Assembly (NCBI GenBank): GCA_002077065.1
Contig: NAJO01000072.1
Coordinates: 1-64,000, forward strand
Length of the DNA: 64,000 nt
Source: Cryoendolithus antarcticus
Lineage: Eukaryota > Ascomycota > Dothideomycetes > Cladosporiales > Cladosporiaceae
Reading direction: 5' to 3'
A program made the translations under genes and the position numbers. The notes below the pieces were generated by a model. It did no database searches. It had not been told where the DNA came from and saw only the letters and a list, made by a program, of their open reading frames with translations. Numbering within the stretch: position 1 is the stretch's first letter; each line of letters begins with the position of its first letter. This document shows, piece by piece, positions 33,501 to 45,581 of this stretch.

Positions 33501-36500
33501 TCGATGGCTCAGATCACCAGCATCCACACTATTTTCCAGCCGCTGAGCGATACATTAAAAGTCGATATCCCTTGCCTTCGGCTGGGGTTCTCACTTCAAA
33601 GAGGTTCCTCCCTGCTGAAGTCTAAGGAATTTCGTTCCATGGTTGTGGACAGAGACCAGTCCATTGGCACGTTGATTGGTTTTCGAAACAAAATTACACT
33701 GAAGCCGCTAAAGAGAGGTAACCGTATGGTGCTGATTCCAGAGTCGACGTCGGTACATTATGGCAGAGATAATGGCCATGTCGTGGTGAAGATTCCCCAA
33801 GGGTCTATCTCGAAGGTACACGCTGTTCATGTCGATACCCAGCTTGGTCGGCTGCTCAACAATCACGATCTGGACTTCAAGTTGCATCTCGCTTATCTCC
33901 ATGCTCTCACGTCTTCATGCCTTGTGGATCCTCTTATACACAAGACAGGTACCGAACAGGCGCTTACCATCTTGGGTTGTGCCGCCGTTCGCTCATTCAA
34001 TCGGCTTTCGCAGAACAACATCAACACGCTCGCGAAGCTAGCCAGCCCGAGTCCCGGCCGTTGCTACTATCCTCCCCATGAACGGGTGATGCAGACAGTT
34101 GAGTGGGATCACGGCCTGAGCTCCTTCTCCCAGCACGGTCATTTCAGATCCGCGGTGCAATCTCTGTGGAAGCAGGCATATCAGGCTAGAATATTCCACC
34201 CCGAACTTCAGCTCGTCTTCTCTCCTCTGGAGCAAACCGATGAACATCTACTGCTGCGAAATAATATTCGATCCGCGACATTCAGAGTATGGGGTTATGG
34301 AGCCGAAGATCACACTATCGCAAGTGACCAGCAATATGCTCCGCGGGATTGTGATTTTCTCTCGGAACGGGCCATGAGGGCTTCTGTCATGTCTGGCCTA
34401 ATGTTTCGTGAAGGATCTGCGCTTTCCATGCCAGCACCACTTACTGGCAGTCTTTGGCGAGATGTCTGTGACTCTGACTTTGTTGATGGTCCTCGTCAAC
34501 ATTTTGACATCCAGCGAGTGAAGTACGACGCCAGTGTGTTCGACTGTGGTCAAGACTCTATGATAGAGAATCTCTTCCCTTTGATTCGTTGGCTGAGCGA
34601 TCCCACAACGTTGGAGCCACGGAAATTCTCTGCGATCATGTGGATTTCGACACTGTCAACTTTATCCAAAGCAAAATTGTCGCTCCTACAGACAGTCGCC
34701 ATGTTTGTCAAGTCTACTGCAATGACGCAGATCGACCTTCCTGATGTGGACATGTTCCACCCTCGAATGGGAAAGTCTTGTTCTCAGAAGGACTTGCGAA
34801 CCTGCATTGAGCCGTACCGTCGCCATCTCAAAGCATGCCCGGAGCAGTCCATTGCTCGGCGCCCGAACGAGAAGAAGCACAAAAATGATAGCAGACGTAA
34901 CCATGAGTGGAGGCAGGCAAGCGATTCTGCGCTGAAAAGCCTCATGAATGCACTCAGTATCCAATGGTCTTGTGAGAGCCTAAACCCCCCTGAGGCGGAA
35001 AGCGCTTACATTTCCACCTACTTCAACATTGACAGCATGATGGCGGTGGTCAGATCGAAATTCAAGATGTGGCACGACAATAGACTGCTCGTTACTTACC
35101 TGGGAGCCATTGAGCACATCAACTCCGGTTTTGCCGTCCAGGAGGTCCGGGTGTCAAAATTGACCACGAGTGAACCCCAACCACGGCCCACGTTCTCAGG
35201 GTTCATGATTGAGCACAGCCTTTTCCTTCAACAAGCTCCGAACTTGCCAGAAAGAATTCTTGATCTTGCTGATGTTGTGAAGTGGCAGAGGTCTCACTGT
35301 TCACAACCTCTTCTGGCCACTGTCGTCCGGAGATTGGAGGCTATTGCCGGTAATTCGAACTATGAGAAGCACTACGTGGAGAACCTCGACAAAAGCTTGC
35401 ATGCACTTTTGGCTCGACAAAGTGATGACTCTCCCTTCGTCGACTTGGCCATTGATGCTTTCTCTTTGCACCACGACCGATGCAAAGAACGTGCAAACCA
35501 GATATATGTCATCTTGGTAGATGCGATCATTCCGACGCCGGTCACATCCAGAAATCAAACGGCACACCGGTCCAGGGTCGGGCCAAGCTTCCTTCTTCAG
35601 CAGCTCGCACGGGAGCGATGGAGCAGCCTACCAGAGCAATGGAAAGTAGCCATCGTGGAGTTCGGTATCGCCCTTGCTGCTCACCAGAGAGCTGAGCGGC
35701 TTGTCGAGCTCGCGGACTCTTGTCGCCACGAAAACCTTCTTGCTGAATTGCGCAATCCTGGTCATACCAACTGGGATCCAATGACGTGTCCAGAACATCT
35801 ACTTCTTGAAGTGGAGAGCGGCATCATAATCCGCGAGGAGCAAGAGCAGATCGCTGCACCGATGCGCCATCCACCCGGCGGCAAAAATGCTGTCATGCAG
35901 ATGAACATGGGCGAGGGTAAATCTAGCGTCATTGCTCCCATCGATGCTCTTGATCTTGCCAATGGCAAGCAGCTGGTGAGGATGATTGTAGCAAAGCCAC
36001 AGTCAAAGCAGATGTTGCAGATGCTCATCTCCAAATTAGGCGGACTGCTGAATCGACGGATCTATCACATGCCTTTCTCGCGATCGCTCAAGCTGGACGA
36101 AACAGCCGCCAGTACTGTTCTCGACATGTTGAACGAATGCATGTCTAGTGGTGGTATACTCCTCATGCAGCCCGAGCATATTCTGTCCTTCAGACTCATG
36201 GCTCTCGAGTGCTTCATCTCAGGCAAAGATGATGTCGGATGCGGGCTCATGTTGGCGCAAGACTTTTTCGATTGGAACTCTCGCGATATCGTGGACGAGA
36301 GTGACGAAAATTTCAGCGTCCACTTTGGACTCATCTATACCATGGGTATGCAGCGCTCTATTGAGCTGAGCCCTGATCGTTGGCTACTCTTACAGCAAAT
36401 ACTGGAGATTGTAGGATCGCTAGCGCCCGCAATCGCGGACGAGCTTCCGATGTCCTTGGATTACTATCCTAGCATCTCCGGAAGTTTCGCCCGTTTGCGA

Positions 36501-39047
36501 ATTCTGCGCCCAGATGCTTATGCAATGCTCTCTCGTAGGCTCGCCAAACGCATCTGCGAGAAGGGGCTCGAGGGATTCCACATCTCTCGACAGCCAGTGG
36601 AGATTCGGAATGCTGTCTACGTATACATCACAGAGGCCGATCTCAGTGAGGAGGAAGTCAAACTCGTTGAAGGCTCGCTATTCTGGACTGAGACAACGAT
36701 ACCGCCTCTACTCTTGATCCGCGGTATGATCGCTGGTGGCATTCTTGGGTTTACCCTTGGACAAAAGCGATGGCGCGTCAATTACGGCCTCGCTGCTCGC
36801 TGTCCACCCACGAAGGTTGCCGTACCATATCGTGCGAAAGATCAACCATCTCCTCGCTCAGATTACAGTCACCCTGATGTTGTCATCACACTCACTTCCC
36901 TCTGCTACTACTACGGTGGTTTGTCGGATGAGGATCTGTTTACCACCGTGGGTCATCTTCTTGAGTCCGACCAGTCAGACATTGAATACCAAGCCTGGAT
37001 CCGAGACGCTTATGCGTTACCAGCTGCGTTTGCGCAACTCCAAGGCATCAATCTGAAGGATCGTCTACAGTGTATCGCCGAGGTTTTTCCAGCGTTTCGC
37101 TTCGCTAAGAGTGCGATTGATTACTTCCTCTCGCATGTCATCTTTCCGAAAGAGATGAAGGAGTTCCCCTTCAAGCTCTCCACGTCCGGATGGGAGGTTG
37201 GGAAGCAGAAGAGGCTACCAGTCACTGGATTCTCGGATACCAACGACGCTAGCTGTCTGCTGCCGATCTATATTGATCAGCTCGATCTACCTGAGCAGAG
37301 ACAAACAACCGCAGTCGTGTTGGAGCATTTGCTACAGCCCAAGAATGGTGTTGTATCGCTGAGACCGGCGTCACGAGACACTTCAGATGCTCAGCACCTC
37401 CTGAATATGGTGCTTAGCCTCGAGCCGCCCGTCCAGGTCATTCTTGATGTTGGCGCGCAAATCCTAGAGCTGAATAATCTCGAGTTGGCCAAGACATGTT
37501 TGAGCATGCATGATGCAACAAAGGAAGCGGCTGTTTTCGTTGACGACTTTGACGAATTGTGTGTCGTTGATCGTGACGACCGGGTTAAACTGCTACAGAC
37601 CTCATCGTTCCTCAATCGCCTTGACTCCTGCCTCATATTTCTGGACGAAGCACACACGCGTGGAATTGACCTTCGACTGCCGGTACACTACAGAGCAGCT
37701 GTTAGTCTAGGTGCGGACTTGACAAAAGATCGAGTGGTGCAAGCCTGTATGAGGATGCGAAAGCTCGGCAAAGGCCAAAGCGTGGTTTTCTGCATTCCAC
37801 AGGAGATCCAGGTCAAGATTCTCCAGTGCGTGTCCAAAACTCAGGGTATGGACATCAACGTCGCAGATGTGATTCTATGGTCAATATCAGAGACATGGAA
37901 AGCAGCCCGCCGTAGTATGCCGCTCTGGACTGTCCAGGGCGAGCGCTTCATTCGTCACGAGAATCTATGGGCTGAGGTAACCAGAGATGGGCGAATTGCA
38001 CTATCAAGACGCCAAGCGGAGAAATACCTGGAAGACGAGGCCCAGTCTTTAGACAATCGTTATCGCCCACGACAGACGCAAAGTCAGATGAGTTCCATTG
38101 CGACTAGTACAACCCTAGGCTTGCAGCGCATTTTCGACCGGTGTCAGCAGTTTGGCAACATGGAGTTCAATTTTAGCTCGCTTCAGGAAGAGCAGGAGCG
38201 TGAACTCTCGCCTGAGGTTGAACAAGAACGACAAGTCCAGAGAGCTCCGCCAGCTCAGCCAGTACCAAATTGCCTCCACCAAGACATCCGTGTATTCGCC
38301 ATGACTGGGATGGTGGTTACAGATTCCAAGGCTTACATGCCTGCCTTTGAGGCACTATGTGACTGTAGTGCCGCTGGAGATTTCTCATTGTCACAGCTCA
38401 CTGCCAATCGGAAATTGTTTGTCACGACAGATTTCATGAGAACGATCAACTCATTCGGGATTGGATCTTACGTCTCTGACGCATTCCAGCGCCCTGTTCA
38501 ATGGCTTCTGACGAGTCGGACTAAGGATAGCGACATGGTGGACAATGTCATCATCATCAGCCCGTATGAGGCAAATCAGCTCTATAACGAAATGAGAAGC
38601 TCCATCGCTGGCACGCTTCACATCTACAAGCCGCGCTGTAATTCAGGATATCAGTGCCTGGATCGGCTGGACTTCCACACGGTTTGTGCACAGGGCATGT
38701 CGCCAGTCATCTCCCGCGCACTGGCTGTCCAGATTGGTCTGTTTGCAGGGCAGCTCTACCTGAGCTCTTACGAGGAATACCAGGCGATTTGCAACTTCCT
38801 GGGTCACTGTGCGGATGCTCTGACCAAGGATATGAGCCACCAGGGCTGGAGGATTGCTGCCGATGGATTCATTTTGAGTGACGGACAAGGTCGCGCAGGT
38901 GGAGGATGCGGTGTAAAGCAGAGTCCTGTAAATTTCCTGAAGATCTTCATGACGAAGGTCAGACGGAACGGAGACGGTATCGCGAAGACACACATGGGTG
39001 GTCTGCTCGAGGGCAAACTTTTCACTGTGTCAGAAATCGAGGAATGA
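30516..39047 (+). pseudogene. Giant DUF3638/DUF3645 protein gene with an early in-frame stop
   Basis: One reading phase covers 30516-39047 (2,844 codons) with a single TAA at 30750. The 2,760-codon section after it is completely open. The phase before the stop (FDKIDSTLRHATDTMSARW) matches the family, so the stop lies inside the ancestral protein. DUF3638 is marked by QMNMGEGKSSVIAP at about 35900 (a P-loop-like GEGKSS). DUF3645 is marked by LDEAHTRGIDLRLP at about 37640 and KDRVVQACMRMRKLGKGQS. Family proteins are about 3,000 residues, so roughly the first 200-300 residues are missing. Molecular function is unknown; the paired GEGKSS and DEAH motifs suggest an NTPase/helicase-like fold. After the TAA the first in-frame ATG is about 70 codons on, so a shortened protein could still be made. 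Confidence 0.85.
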
Positions 39048-39565
39048 TCTTGGGTCTACAGAAGGGCGGATAAGAGACAGATCCTGTGGGTACAGACTCG
39101 AATACACAAGTAAATATCGTACCTGTTGCTTGTCTTGACCAAACTGCTCTGTTGTTAAAATTGCCTATCGTGGCGAATTTAGACTGAGATCACGCCTATC
39201 TTGCCAGCTTATCAGTACCAGCTTCCCAGAACGACACGAAGGACTGACTCAAGTTGTGGACGCATGCGTTACGCTGCTCCTCATCTCTCCATAGCAGGCG
39301 TTACACACTGGCTGGAGAGAATCTCGCTGGTAAAAGGCAACAAGCTTTGAGGTCTTCGTTTTCTGGCAAGCTGTGCACGGAATCTGCACCAGGGTGCTTA
39401 GGCGGACAAGTGGAGTTTCCCAATCCGTAGAGAGGTCTCTGAGGATACTAATGTTCTTCCCAGAAGCACAGCGGACGATCTATTCCAAGGCAAAAGATAG
39501 CGGCGAACCTGCCATAATGTGGAAGAATTTCAGAAGAGCTGTTGGAGAACGTGGTACAACCATCC
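39048..39565. other. Intergenic region between convergent genes
   Basis: It holds the 3' flanks of the giant gene and of the minus-strand gene ending at 39566. The 83-codon plus frame at 39373-39624 is unrecognised. Confidence 0.4.
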
Positions 39566-40983
39566 TCATGCGAGCTGAGAACGTGGAGTTAAGCACCTAC
39601 ATAAGTAGGTCTCGTACGTCATAGCCATTCCAACCTTGGGAGCTGACTGAAATCTCCCCGACACAAGTCGCGCGCTGCGGACATCGATCCGACTGTCACG
39701 ACTTGATCTCGCCTTTAGGAGTTGCAGAAATCTGGGCAGGCCAAATGTAGAAGAATCAGAGAACTGTTCGCGAGCAATGTATGGCCTATCAGGCTTCCAG
39801 ACATAAGCGCCTCCCTCACCCCGGTGGTTTGCGCGTTCTCGGAACGTTGGTACGCTTAGTACGATAACATCAGCATCATCTTCATCGACCAAACCAGTGG
39901 GCCGAACCTCCCCGGCGACAAAGAGAGTCGGATCCATGTAAACTGTTGCCCAAGGGAGCTTTTCGAGATATCTGCATTGAAGTGCCAGCTCGTGAGAGTT
40001 GCTAGCTCTCAGAGCCTTGATATAATCTGCTTTGAGGCCGTCAAAATCAGAGAACGCGGACAATGGAGGCGGACTACTCGCGGGCACTTCGTCCTCCAAA
40101 ATCTCCTCAATTCACGGTCCCATCCAAATTGGGTTCGTTGCTCGGCTTTGCAGCGCGATTCGAACATTATCTAGCTCCGAGTCCGCCTCGAGCTCCGTGT
40201 CTGGTTCCGAGCGTGCCTCGAGCCCCGTATTTGATTCCGAGTCTGCCTCAAGCTCTATATCTGGTGCCGAGTTCGGCTCCGGATCGGACGCGGTGTTGTC
40301 GTCTCCAGCAGGGTCTAGATCACCTGAGATGGAGCTAGATGCCAAAGACTCCTGGTCGGCTGACTCAATAGGTGAGTCAATTTGACCCAAAGACACACAA
40401 GACTCCGGAATTGCAGTCCGGGCGACTATCATTGCATTCCATGACTTGTACTCCACAAAAGCCCTGCCGAGCTTGGTTGTCCGCTCCCGCGCTCGCTCGT
40501 CGACGGTCTGCCGAAGCTGCGTTCGCTTCAGAGATAACCAATAATGATCGTAATCGTCAAAGTCTCTTGCTCGCTTGCAACCATGAACCCTGCGAGAGAT
40601 GTTCGCCGAAATAATTGCCAGTGGCACGCTCATCGGCCAATTGCTCCAGCCCTTTCTCCTCGCGGCCATCGAAAATGTCGGATTGCCGAAATGAGTTCGG
40701 TATCTCGGATGAAGTAACTAGTCTCGAACTGTCCGGTATCTACCGCGAGCAGATGTATATCGTCTGGAGAAGATCTGTCGTTGCGATCGTGATATCTGTA
40801 GAACATATAGCGGATTAGGAACAACATGCTACTAGACCAAAATACTTGATTGTGCCTCCTTCTTCTCCGTTTCCACCACAGGTGATCTGCAATAAGCTCT
40901 ACAGTCGGTTCCAGCGAATGAGTGGCAAAGACATCCTCGTTGCTACCATTCTTATCCAATGCAGCGTCTCGTGATGATACCAC
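39566..40983 (-). pseudogene. DUF7587-like fungal protein, frameshifted and interrupted
   Basis: The N-terminal frame (from 40983) reads ADHLWWKRR, VFWSSSMLFLIRYMFYR, DDIHLLAVDTGQF and FIRDTELI, the pattern of a widespread fungal family usually labelled DUF7587. At about 40640-40660 the sense continues one base out of phase (SVPLAIISANISRRVHGC) with no room for an intron, so a 1-nt indel is likely. That second frame runs through an acidic Ser/Glu/Asp repeat region, meets TGA at 40112-40114, then continues in phase to 39566 (CRYLEKLPWATVYMDPTLF). Function is unknown. Two independent lesions make a working full-length protein unlikely. Confidence 0.6.
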
Positions 40984-41877
40984 TGTTTCATTCGAGGGAC
41001 CATCCGACCGAGGCGTATAGACGCGGGATACGAAGCCTGGAACGGCCGCTTACTGTAGGCCTGGCCACTGGGCATGTACGTGAGGTTGGCTGAACTTTCA
41101 TGTTCGCGTTCTAAGAATTATGAGGCGTAAAGCAACCAGCTCGCAGCTGTGCCCAGCTTACTGCGCATAGTGGGTGTTCCACGGACATGCAATGACAACG
41201 CAACATGCAGGATACAAGCATAGACACCAAATAGACCGGGCGCATGGATGTGACACAGTCTGATAATCTGTATATACCCGTGCTCAATGCGCGAGCTTCG
41301 CATTAGTCCAGGGTAGTGGATGCAAACAAAGGCTGGGGCCTGCAAGGTTCTGTGTGGGTAGATGTTGTACGCTATGCGAAACTTCGCTACGTCGACATCA
41401 GTCGAGCGTTTGTAGCACGCTAAGCAGCCTAGGCGTCAGCAGAAGCAGGTGGAAGGAACATGCACGAACCATCTGCAATGATTTCACTCCCGATAATGCA
41501 CATTTTACTAGCGTATGTGATCAATGAAAGATGTGGAGCGCGTTTGGAGGAACCACATCCATCAGAACGCACTGATCATGCGCCCCTGGAGGACTATCTG
41601 TGCGACATTATGTACGCGATTGTGGGACCAAGGCTTGACTGCTTGACGAATAGATAATCTTGGCATTGACCAGCGTAGCAAGCTCAACGAATGAACTGTT
41701 CATGGCAGCGAGGTTGGCGTTCCAGATACACGCTGGTAGCGCATTCGTCAACGGATTAATCACAGCATAAGTCGCAGTGGCGGTACTCAAAAGTTGAAGA
41801 TGATATGCCTGAAGGAGTGTCTATGGATGAACTGTGCCACATACGTGTGCCAAGCCGGATCAGCCTGAAAAGGTCAA
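40984..41877. other. Intergenic region, no gene assigned
   Basis: Short frames at 41118-41345 (minus) and 41460-41657 (plus) show no domain. The end near 41800-41877 could be an eroded 3' part of the neighbouring C2H2 gene. Confidence 0.35.
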
Positions 41878-42420
41878 TCAGAAGCAGCCGCCTAGCGCTT
41901 TGCGGACAAATGACACAGTCATTGCTTCCTCCACGCATCCTTGCCAGTGGTCGATGCAGCAGTGGTGCTTCATACGGTGGTGTCGTTCGTACTGTTTCTG
42001 ACGCTTGAAAGATCGCGAGATGCAATGAGGACAAACCCATACTTGGCTCATCTCACACTTTTCTCTTAGGTGTCGGATGAGATCTCCGATCCGGCCCAGC
42101 TCAGTCCGACATCTAGGGCAGTGGAAAGAGACCTTGCGGTATGCAGGGTAAGTTTGGCTTTCGCTTATCGACGGTGGTCCAAAGGTGTTGTCGAAGCGAT
42201 GTTCAGTTTTGATGGAACGGCCTTCATGATTATTGTTGTGGGCGGAGCGTTGAGTAGACTGCACTAGTCCTTCGATGCCATTCTGTTGCGGGTCAAAGGA
42301 ATCGACAAGCACTGCAGGATTGATGTAATGTTGGGAGTGTAGTCTCTGTTTGGCAGTGTCGCGTAATGAACGATGCTCAACTACAGCTTGGGCGTCCATA
42401 GCATCTAAGTAAATTAGCAT
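41878..42420 (-). CDS. C2H2 zinc-finger protein
   Basis: This frame has 180 codons; the ATG at 42399 (MDAQAVVEH) is as good a start as 42420. It carries two linked fingers near the C-terminus, CPRCRTELGRIGDLIRH and CPHCISRSFKRQKQYERHH, then CCIDHWQGCVEEAM and VRKALGGCF. Relatives in ascomycetes continue past this point with a Trp/Cys-rich tail, so the stop at 41878 may be premature or an intron may follow. It probably binds DNA in the nucleus. No neighbour suggests a pathway. Confidence 0.6.
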   Translation of the reverse strand: MLIYLDAMDAQAVVEHRSLRDTAKQRLHSQHYINPAVLVDSFDPQQNGIEGLVQSTQRSAHNNNHEGRSIKTEHRFDNTFGPPSISESQTYPAYRKVSFHCPRCRTELGRIGDLIRHLREKCEMSQVWVCPHCISRSFKRQKQYERHHRMKHHCCIDHWQGCVEEAMTVSFVRKALGGCF

Positions 42421-43153
42421 GCTGACTGATAATCACATTCGAGCACACACACCCAGCACTCGGTCTTCTGATGACAAAGATCCCTAGGAATTAAACTGCT
42501 TCTTACATGGCAGTAGACAGATGCTTCTATAAGTCCACATCTCGATGAGTATATCTCATACATCGCGAAGGCGAAGGTAGTACACGGCGTAGGTAGTACA
42601 CGGTGCAGTGCAAGGTATTAGCGATATCTACCAACGTAGCACAGCGCGTTTGTGCGAGTGTGGCGCAGGAGTACATACGACCGATGAGAAGCCAAAAGTA
42701 AGGCAGATCGTGGTCATCTCTCCTGGCAAATGTTCCGTCGATCTTGTAGGTGTCAACTCCCGCGCCTGCTATGTATTGAACCACAGCTTCTCAGAAGCTG
42801 ACTTCCACAACTTTGGTCGATCCGACCCGAGCCGCTATACCAGGCTCCAGTGTAGTGATGACTGAGTGATGTTGGTTCCAGTCCCTAATTGAACTTGCCT
42901 GAGACCACGCAACATGCTAGAAGTCTCTGGTTCGCCTATGGAGAGCACAGATTTCTTCAACATCTCATGACCATAGCCTTCCGCAACATTCGCAAGCTTT
43001 CTCTCCCAGCAGCACGAAAAGTTCCTGCTTTTCGCATAATCTAGAGTGGACTCCGGTATGTTGCCAAGTGTGCGAAAGTTGCTTCAGTCGTGTTGCCTCA
43101 GTTTCCAATGTGATTACACGAGTACATGCGAACATTTAAAATTAGCTAGCGCC
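42421..43153. other. Intergenic region, no gene assigned
   Basis: A direct repeat GGTAGTACACGG occurs twice near 42573-42603. Frames at 42527-42784 (minus) and 42608-42865 (plus) overlap in antisense and neither is recognised. Confidence 0.35.
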
Positions 43154-43603
43154 TTAGCTAAGGGACTGTAATGTTGTTAGCAATACTGCTGTTACTTTGG
43201 ACGCAAGCAAGATCGAGCTACCTGAGCTGGCCCAAAAATTGTGCAAGAGGACGCCACTATCAACTAAATTGTGGACCAGTACCCAGGACTGCACCCATTT
43301 GACCCTGATCTGGTCACCGATCACCTCATAGTCCGACATCAAATCGAAGAGTGGCTGATCGCCGATTGTTGAAGCGTAAAACCATGATTCGCTGCATGAC
43401 TTGATATACGTGTCCTCCCATTGTACAAGATAGCATGAGCTCCTATAGTCCACTAGTCGGATTATGGGCCAGTCGACCTCGTCGAGTTCCGTGAGGCCAC
43501 GAAGGAAGGCTTTCGCAAGCGTGAGGGTAATTGTGTCTATCTCCATGATGAGATCACTGATAAGCTGACTTTGGGTGTTATTCGTTTCATAGCATGCTTG
43601 CAA
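43154..43603 (-). CDS. Hypothetical protein, faintly chromodomain-like
   Basis: A minus-strand frame of 149 codons from the ATG at 43603. Two stretches, CYLVQWEDTYIKSCSES and YEVIGDQIRVKWVQSWV, recall the YLVKWxDTW core of chromodomains. The spacing is loose and no full domain can be drawn. The last 30 residues are hydrophobic (ILLASKVTAVLLTTL). It could be a remnant of a retrotransposon-type chromodomain or a small lineage-specific gene. No function is claimed. Confidence 0.35.
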   Translation of the reverse strand: MQACYETNNTQSQLISDLIMEIDTITLTLAKAFLRGLTELDEVDWPIIRLVDYRSSCYLVQWEDTYIKSCSESWFYASTIGDQPLFDLMSDYEVIGDQIRVKWVQSWVLVHNLVDSGVLLHNFWASSGSSILLASKVTAVLLTTLQSLS

Positions 43604-43736
43604 GGGTTGGCTATTTATTATTCGACGGCTTCACTTTGGGTCCATCTTAGTCCGACAATGATGAAAGCGACAAGAAGCTCTGATCGTTTCAGCTGAGGCG
43701 ACTGTCATCCTGTCTCATTCGACTTTGGTCTTCCGC

Positions 43737-44513
43737 TTAAGTGTCTTGATCAGCTTCTGATTCCGATTCATCCGACTCAATCGTGTCCTCAACATTGAGT
43801 CTCTTCCTCACGAGTGTTCCGGTCTCTATGATCCGTAAACGCGAGTCTAATCCGCGCATCTTTGAGCCGAGATCAGCTAACATACGTGAGCTTTGTCTCG
43901 CTAAATCTCGATTCTTTGTAACCAGGCTGGCGACTTTCTCCGAGTCCTTGCTCATCCTGCAATTGTCAGCGTGGCTTCGGATGTGAAACGCTGAACGAGG
44001 ATGTACTCACTTCGTGGGAGGCGTTTTACGGTAGTGACAGCTGAGATCACCCTCCTTGCAGAAGGAGCAAGGCTTACCTTCATCGCACTTCTGCTTTCTT
44101 TGCCTGCTTTGGTCGCACGCCTTGTTACTTCAGTGAAAGATCATATCTATTCTCTCCGGGAACCTTACCACTTGAGCCCGCGTCTGGTGCGTTCCGTGTC
44201 CAATGTCCATTCTCGATGTGGACTGACCAAGTGGCGCCTGACCGTATGTTGGTGGCTCTTGCTGTAGAAGGGGATAGGCACACTGTTTGGGGTCGATCGA
44301 AGTTATGCAGCACGTATTGCGAGGATCGAATTGATGGGCCACGTTGCCAGGCAAAAGAGGGCCGGTATGGAGTATAACGCCGCTCGTAGACGGATAGTCA
44401 TGATGCGACGGCGGACTACCGTGCAGCAGAGAGGTCGATTGATCGATTCCCGCGATTGTGGATGTCCATTCAAGGCCCGGGGGATTTTGGTTTAGGAATG
44501 GATACCAAGCCAT
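43737..44513 (-). CDS. Short Zn2Cys6-type protein with a substituted zinc ligand
   Basis: Three exons on the minus strand (44513-44169, 44120-44011, 43956-43737) join in phase to 224 residues; the introns are 48 and 54 nt with GTAAGG and GTGAGT donors. Exon 2 encodes a Zn2Cys6 cluster at residues 117-143: ACDQSRQRKQKC, DEGKPCSFCKEGDLSC. The second cysteine of the first pair is Ser120, so only five of six ligands remain. A PPTK linker and a short coiled coil follow (LVTKNRDLARQSSRM), then an acidic tail. No transcription factor middle-homology region is present. It could be a DNA-binding repressor-like short form, a truncated relic, or non-functional. The consistent splicing supports a real gene. 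Confidence 0.7.
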
Positions 44514-45581
44514 ATCCTATATGCACTAGCTTTGGTCCGGTGCGTTGCAGGTATATGGTGGTCAAGGTAAGATTGCAGATGTGACTAGACGCAGGAGTGA
44601 TAGTAGACATCGCAGAGAAGGCATATTATAATGCGGCGGGGACCTTGCTTTTTAAGTCTCGCGAACATATGTAGCATGATCACTGACGGGCGCATCTCGT
44701 TTCACGCGATATGCGATCTTGTTCAATGCGTGGCATTCTTGCTGCAGCAGCCTCCGATGCCTCACTGCATTTAGCTTAACATGATTCCCCTGTAGCCTGC
44801 GTCGGACCTTGCTCTCTTCTTCTGGCATTTCCAAAGCGCACGCGTTCGCTTTCCTGCGGGTTGTGCTGATCGTGCGGCGGAGGGCAATTGCGAAGACAGT
44901 TGCTGCTGAGCTAGCGCTTGGTGAAGCTCAAGGAGACGCGCACTGCGGCGCGGATTGCGGCGCGAAGTGCTACGCAAAGTATTCGGTGAAGATGCAGGCT
45001 TCGTCACGCGGAACGCTTTTCGTTTTGCCATGTAGCTGTATTCGAAACCGAGTGGTTTTGAGCAGCGTGGGAAAGTGCTTGTAGACATTACGCGCTCGCG
45101 CTAAGTCAACCTTTCTTGGGTGACATCTGCCAAGACATATGGCTGCTTGGATGGTGGCATGTCCAAGCTTCGAGCTTCAGCGCTGTCCTGCATGAAATTC
45201 TTCGATCTGCAATTTTGGGCCTGCTTCCAACGGACTAGGCGACGTGACTACTGTGCGCGTTTGAAGGGAAGTATAATAAAACACGCCCCTCGAAAAGTCG
45301 TGTATTATTATGCAGCATCTCGTGATGTTCATCGCCTGTGAACGCTTCGAGAGCTACGTGTTTCAGATTCGACAAGCAGCAAGCTTTTGAGACATGAAGC
45401 AATGAAGGCGCTCCTGAAGCGCGCAAGATCAGCAGGGTCAGTTGGCTTGTCACGGCGCTTAGGCAACGTATCCGGGAATCGCAGATGTACGCATGCATTC
45501 ATAGCATACAAAAGCCTAACAACCTCCCAGTCTACTAAAGTTATTGACATACTTTTTTCCACTCACAATCGCGGAACCATA
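44514..45581. other. Intergenic region with one basic minus-strand frame
   Basis: The 105-codon minus frame at 44771-45088 is very rich in Arg, Ser and Ala (SRRNPRRSARLLELHQALAQ) and unrecognised. Upstream of 45582 the sequence contains one copy of a dispersed repeat (45344-45432). Confidence 0.35.
45344..45432. repeat. Dispersed repeat, copy 1
   Basis: The segment starting GCTTCGAGAGCTACGTGTTTC and ending GAAGCGCGCAAGAT is closely related to 47573-47668. Within it CGTGTTTC is followed about 25 bp later by GAGACATG, a decayed inverted partner. Together they look like a small non-autonomous element. Confidence 0.5.
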
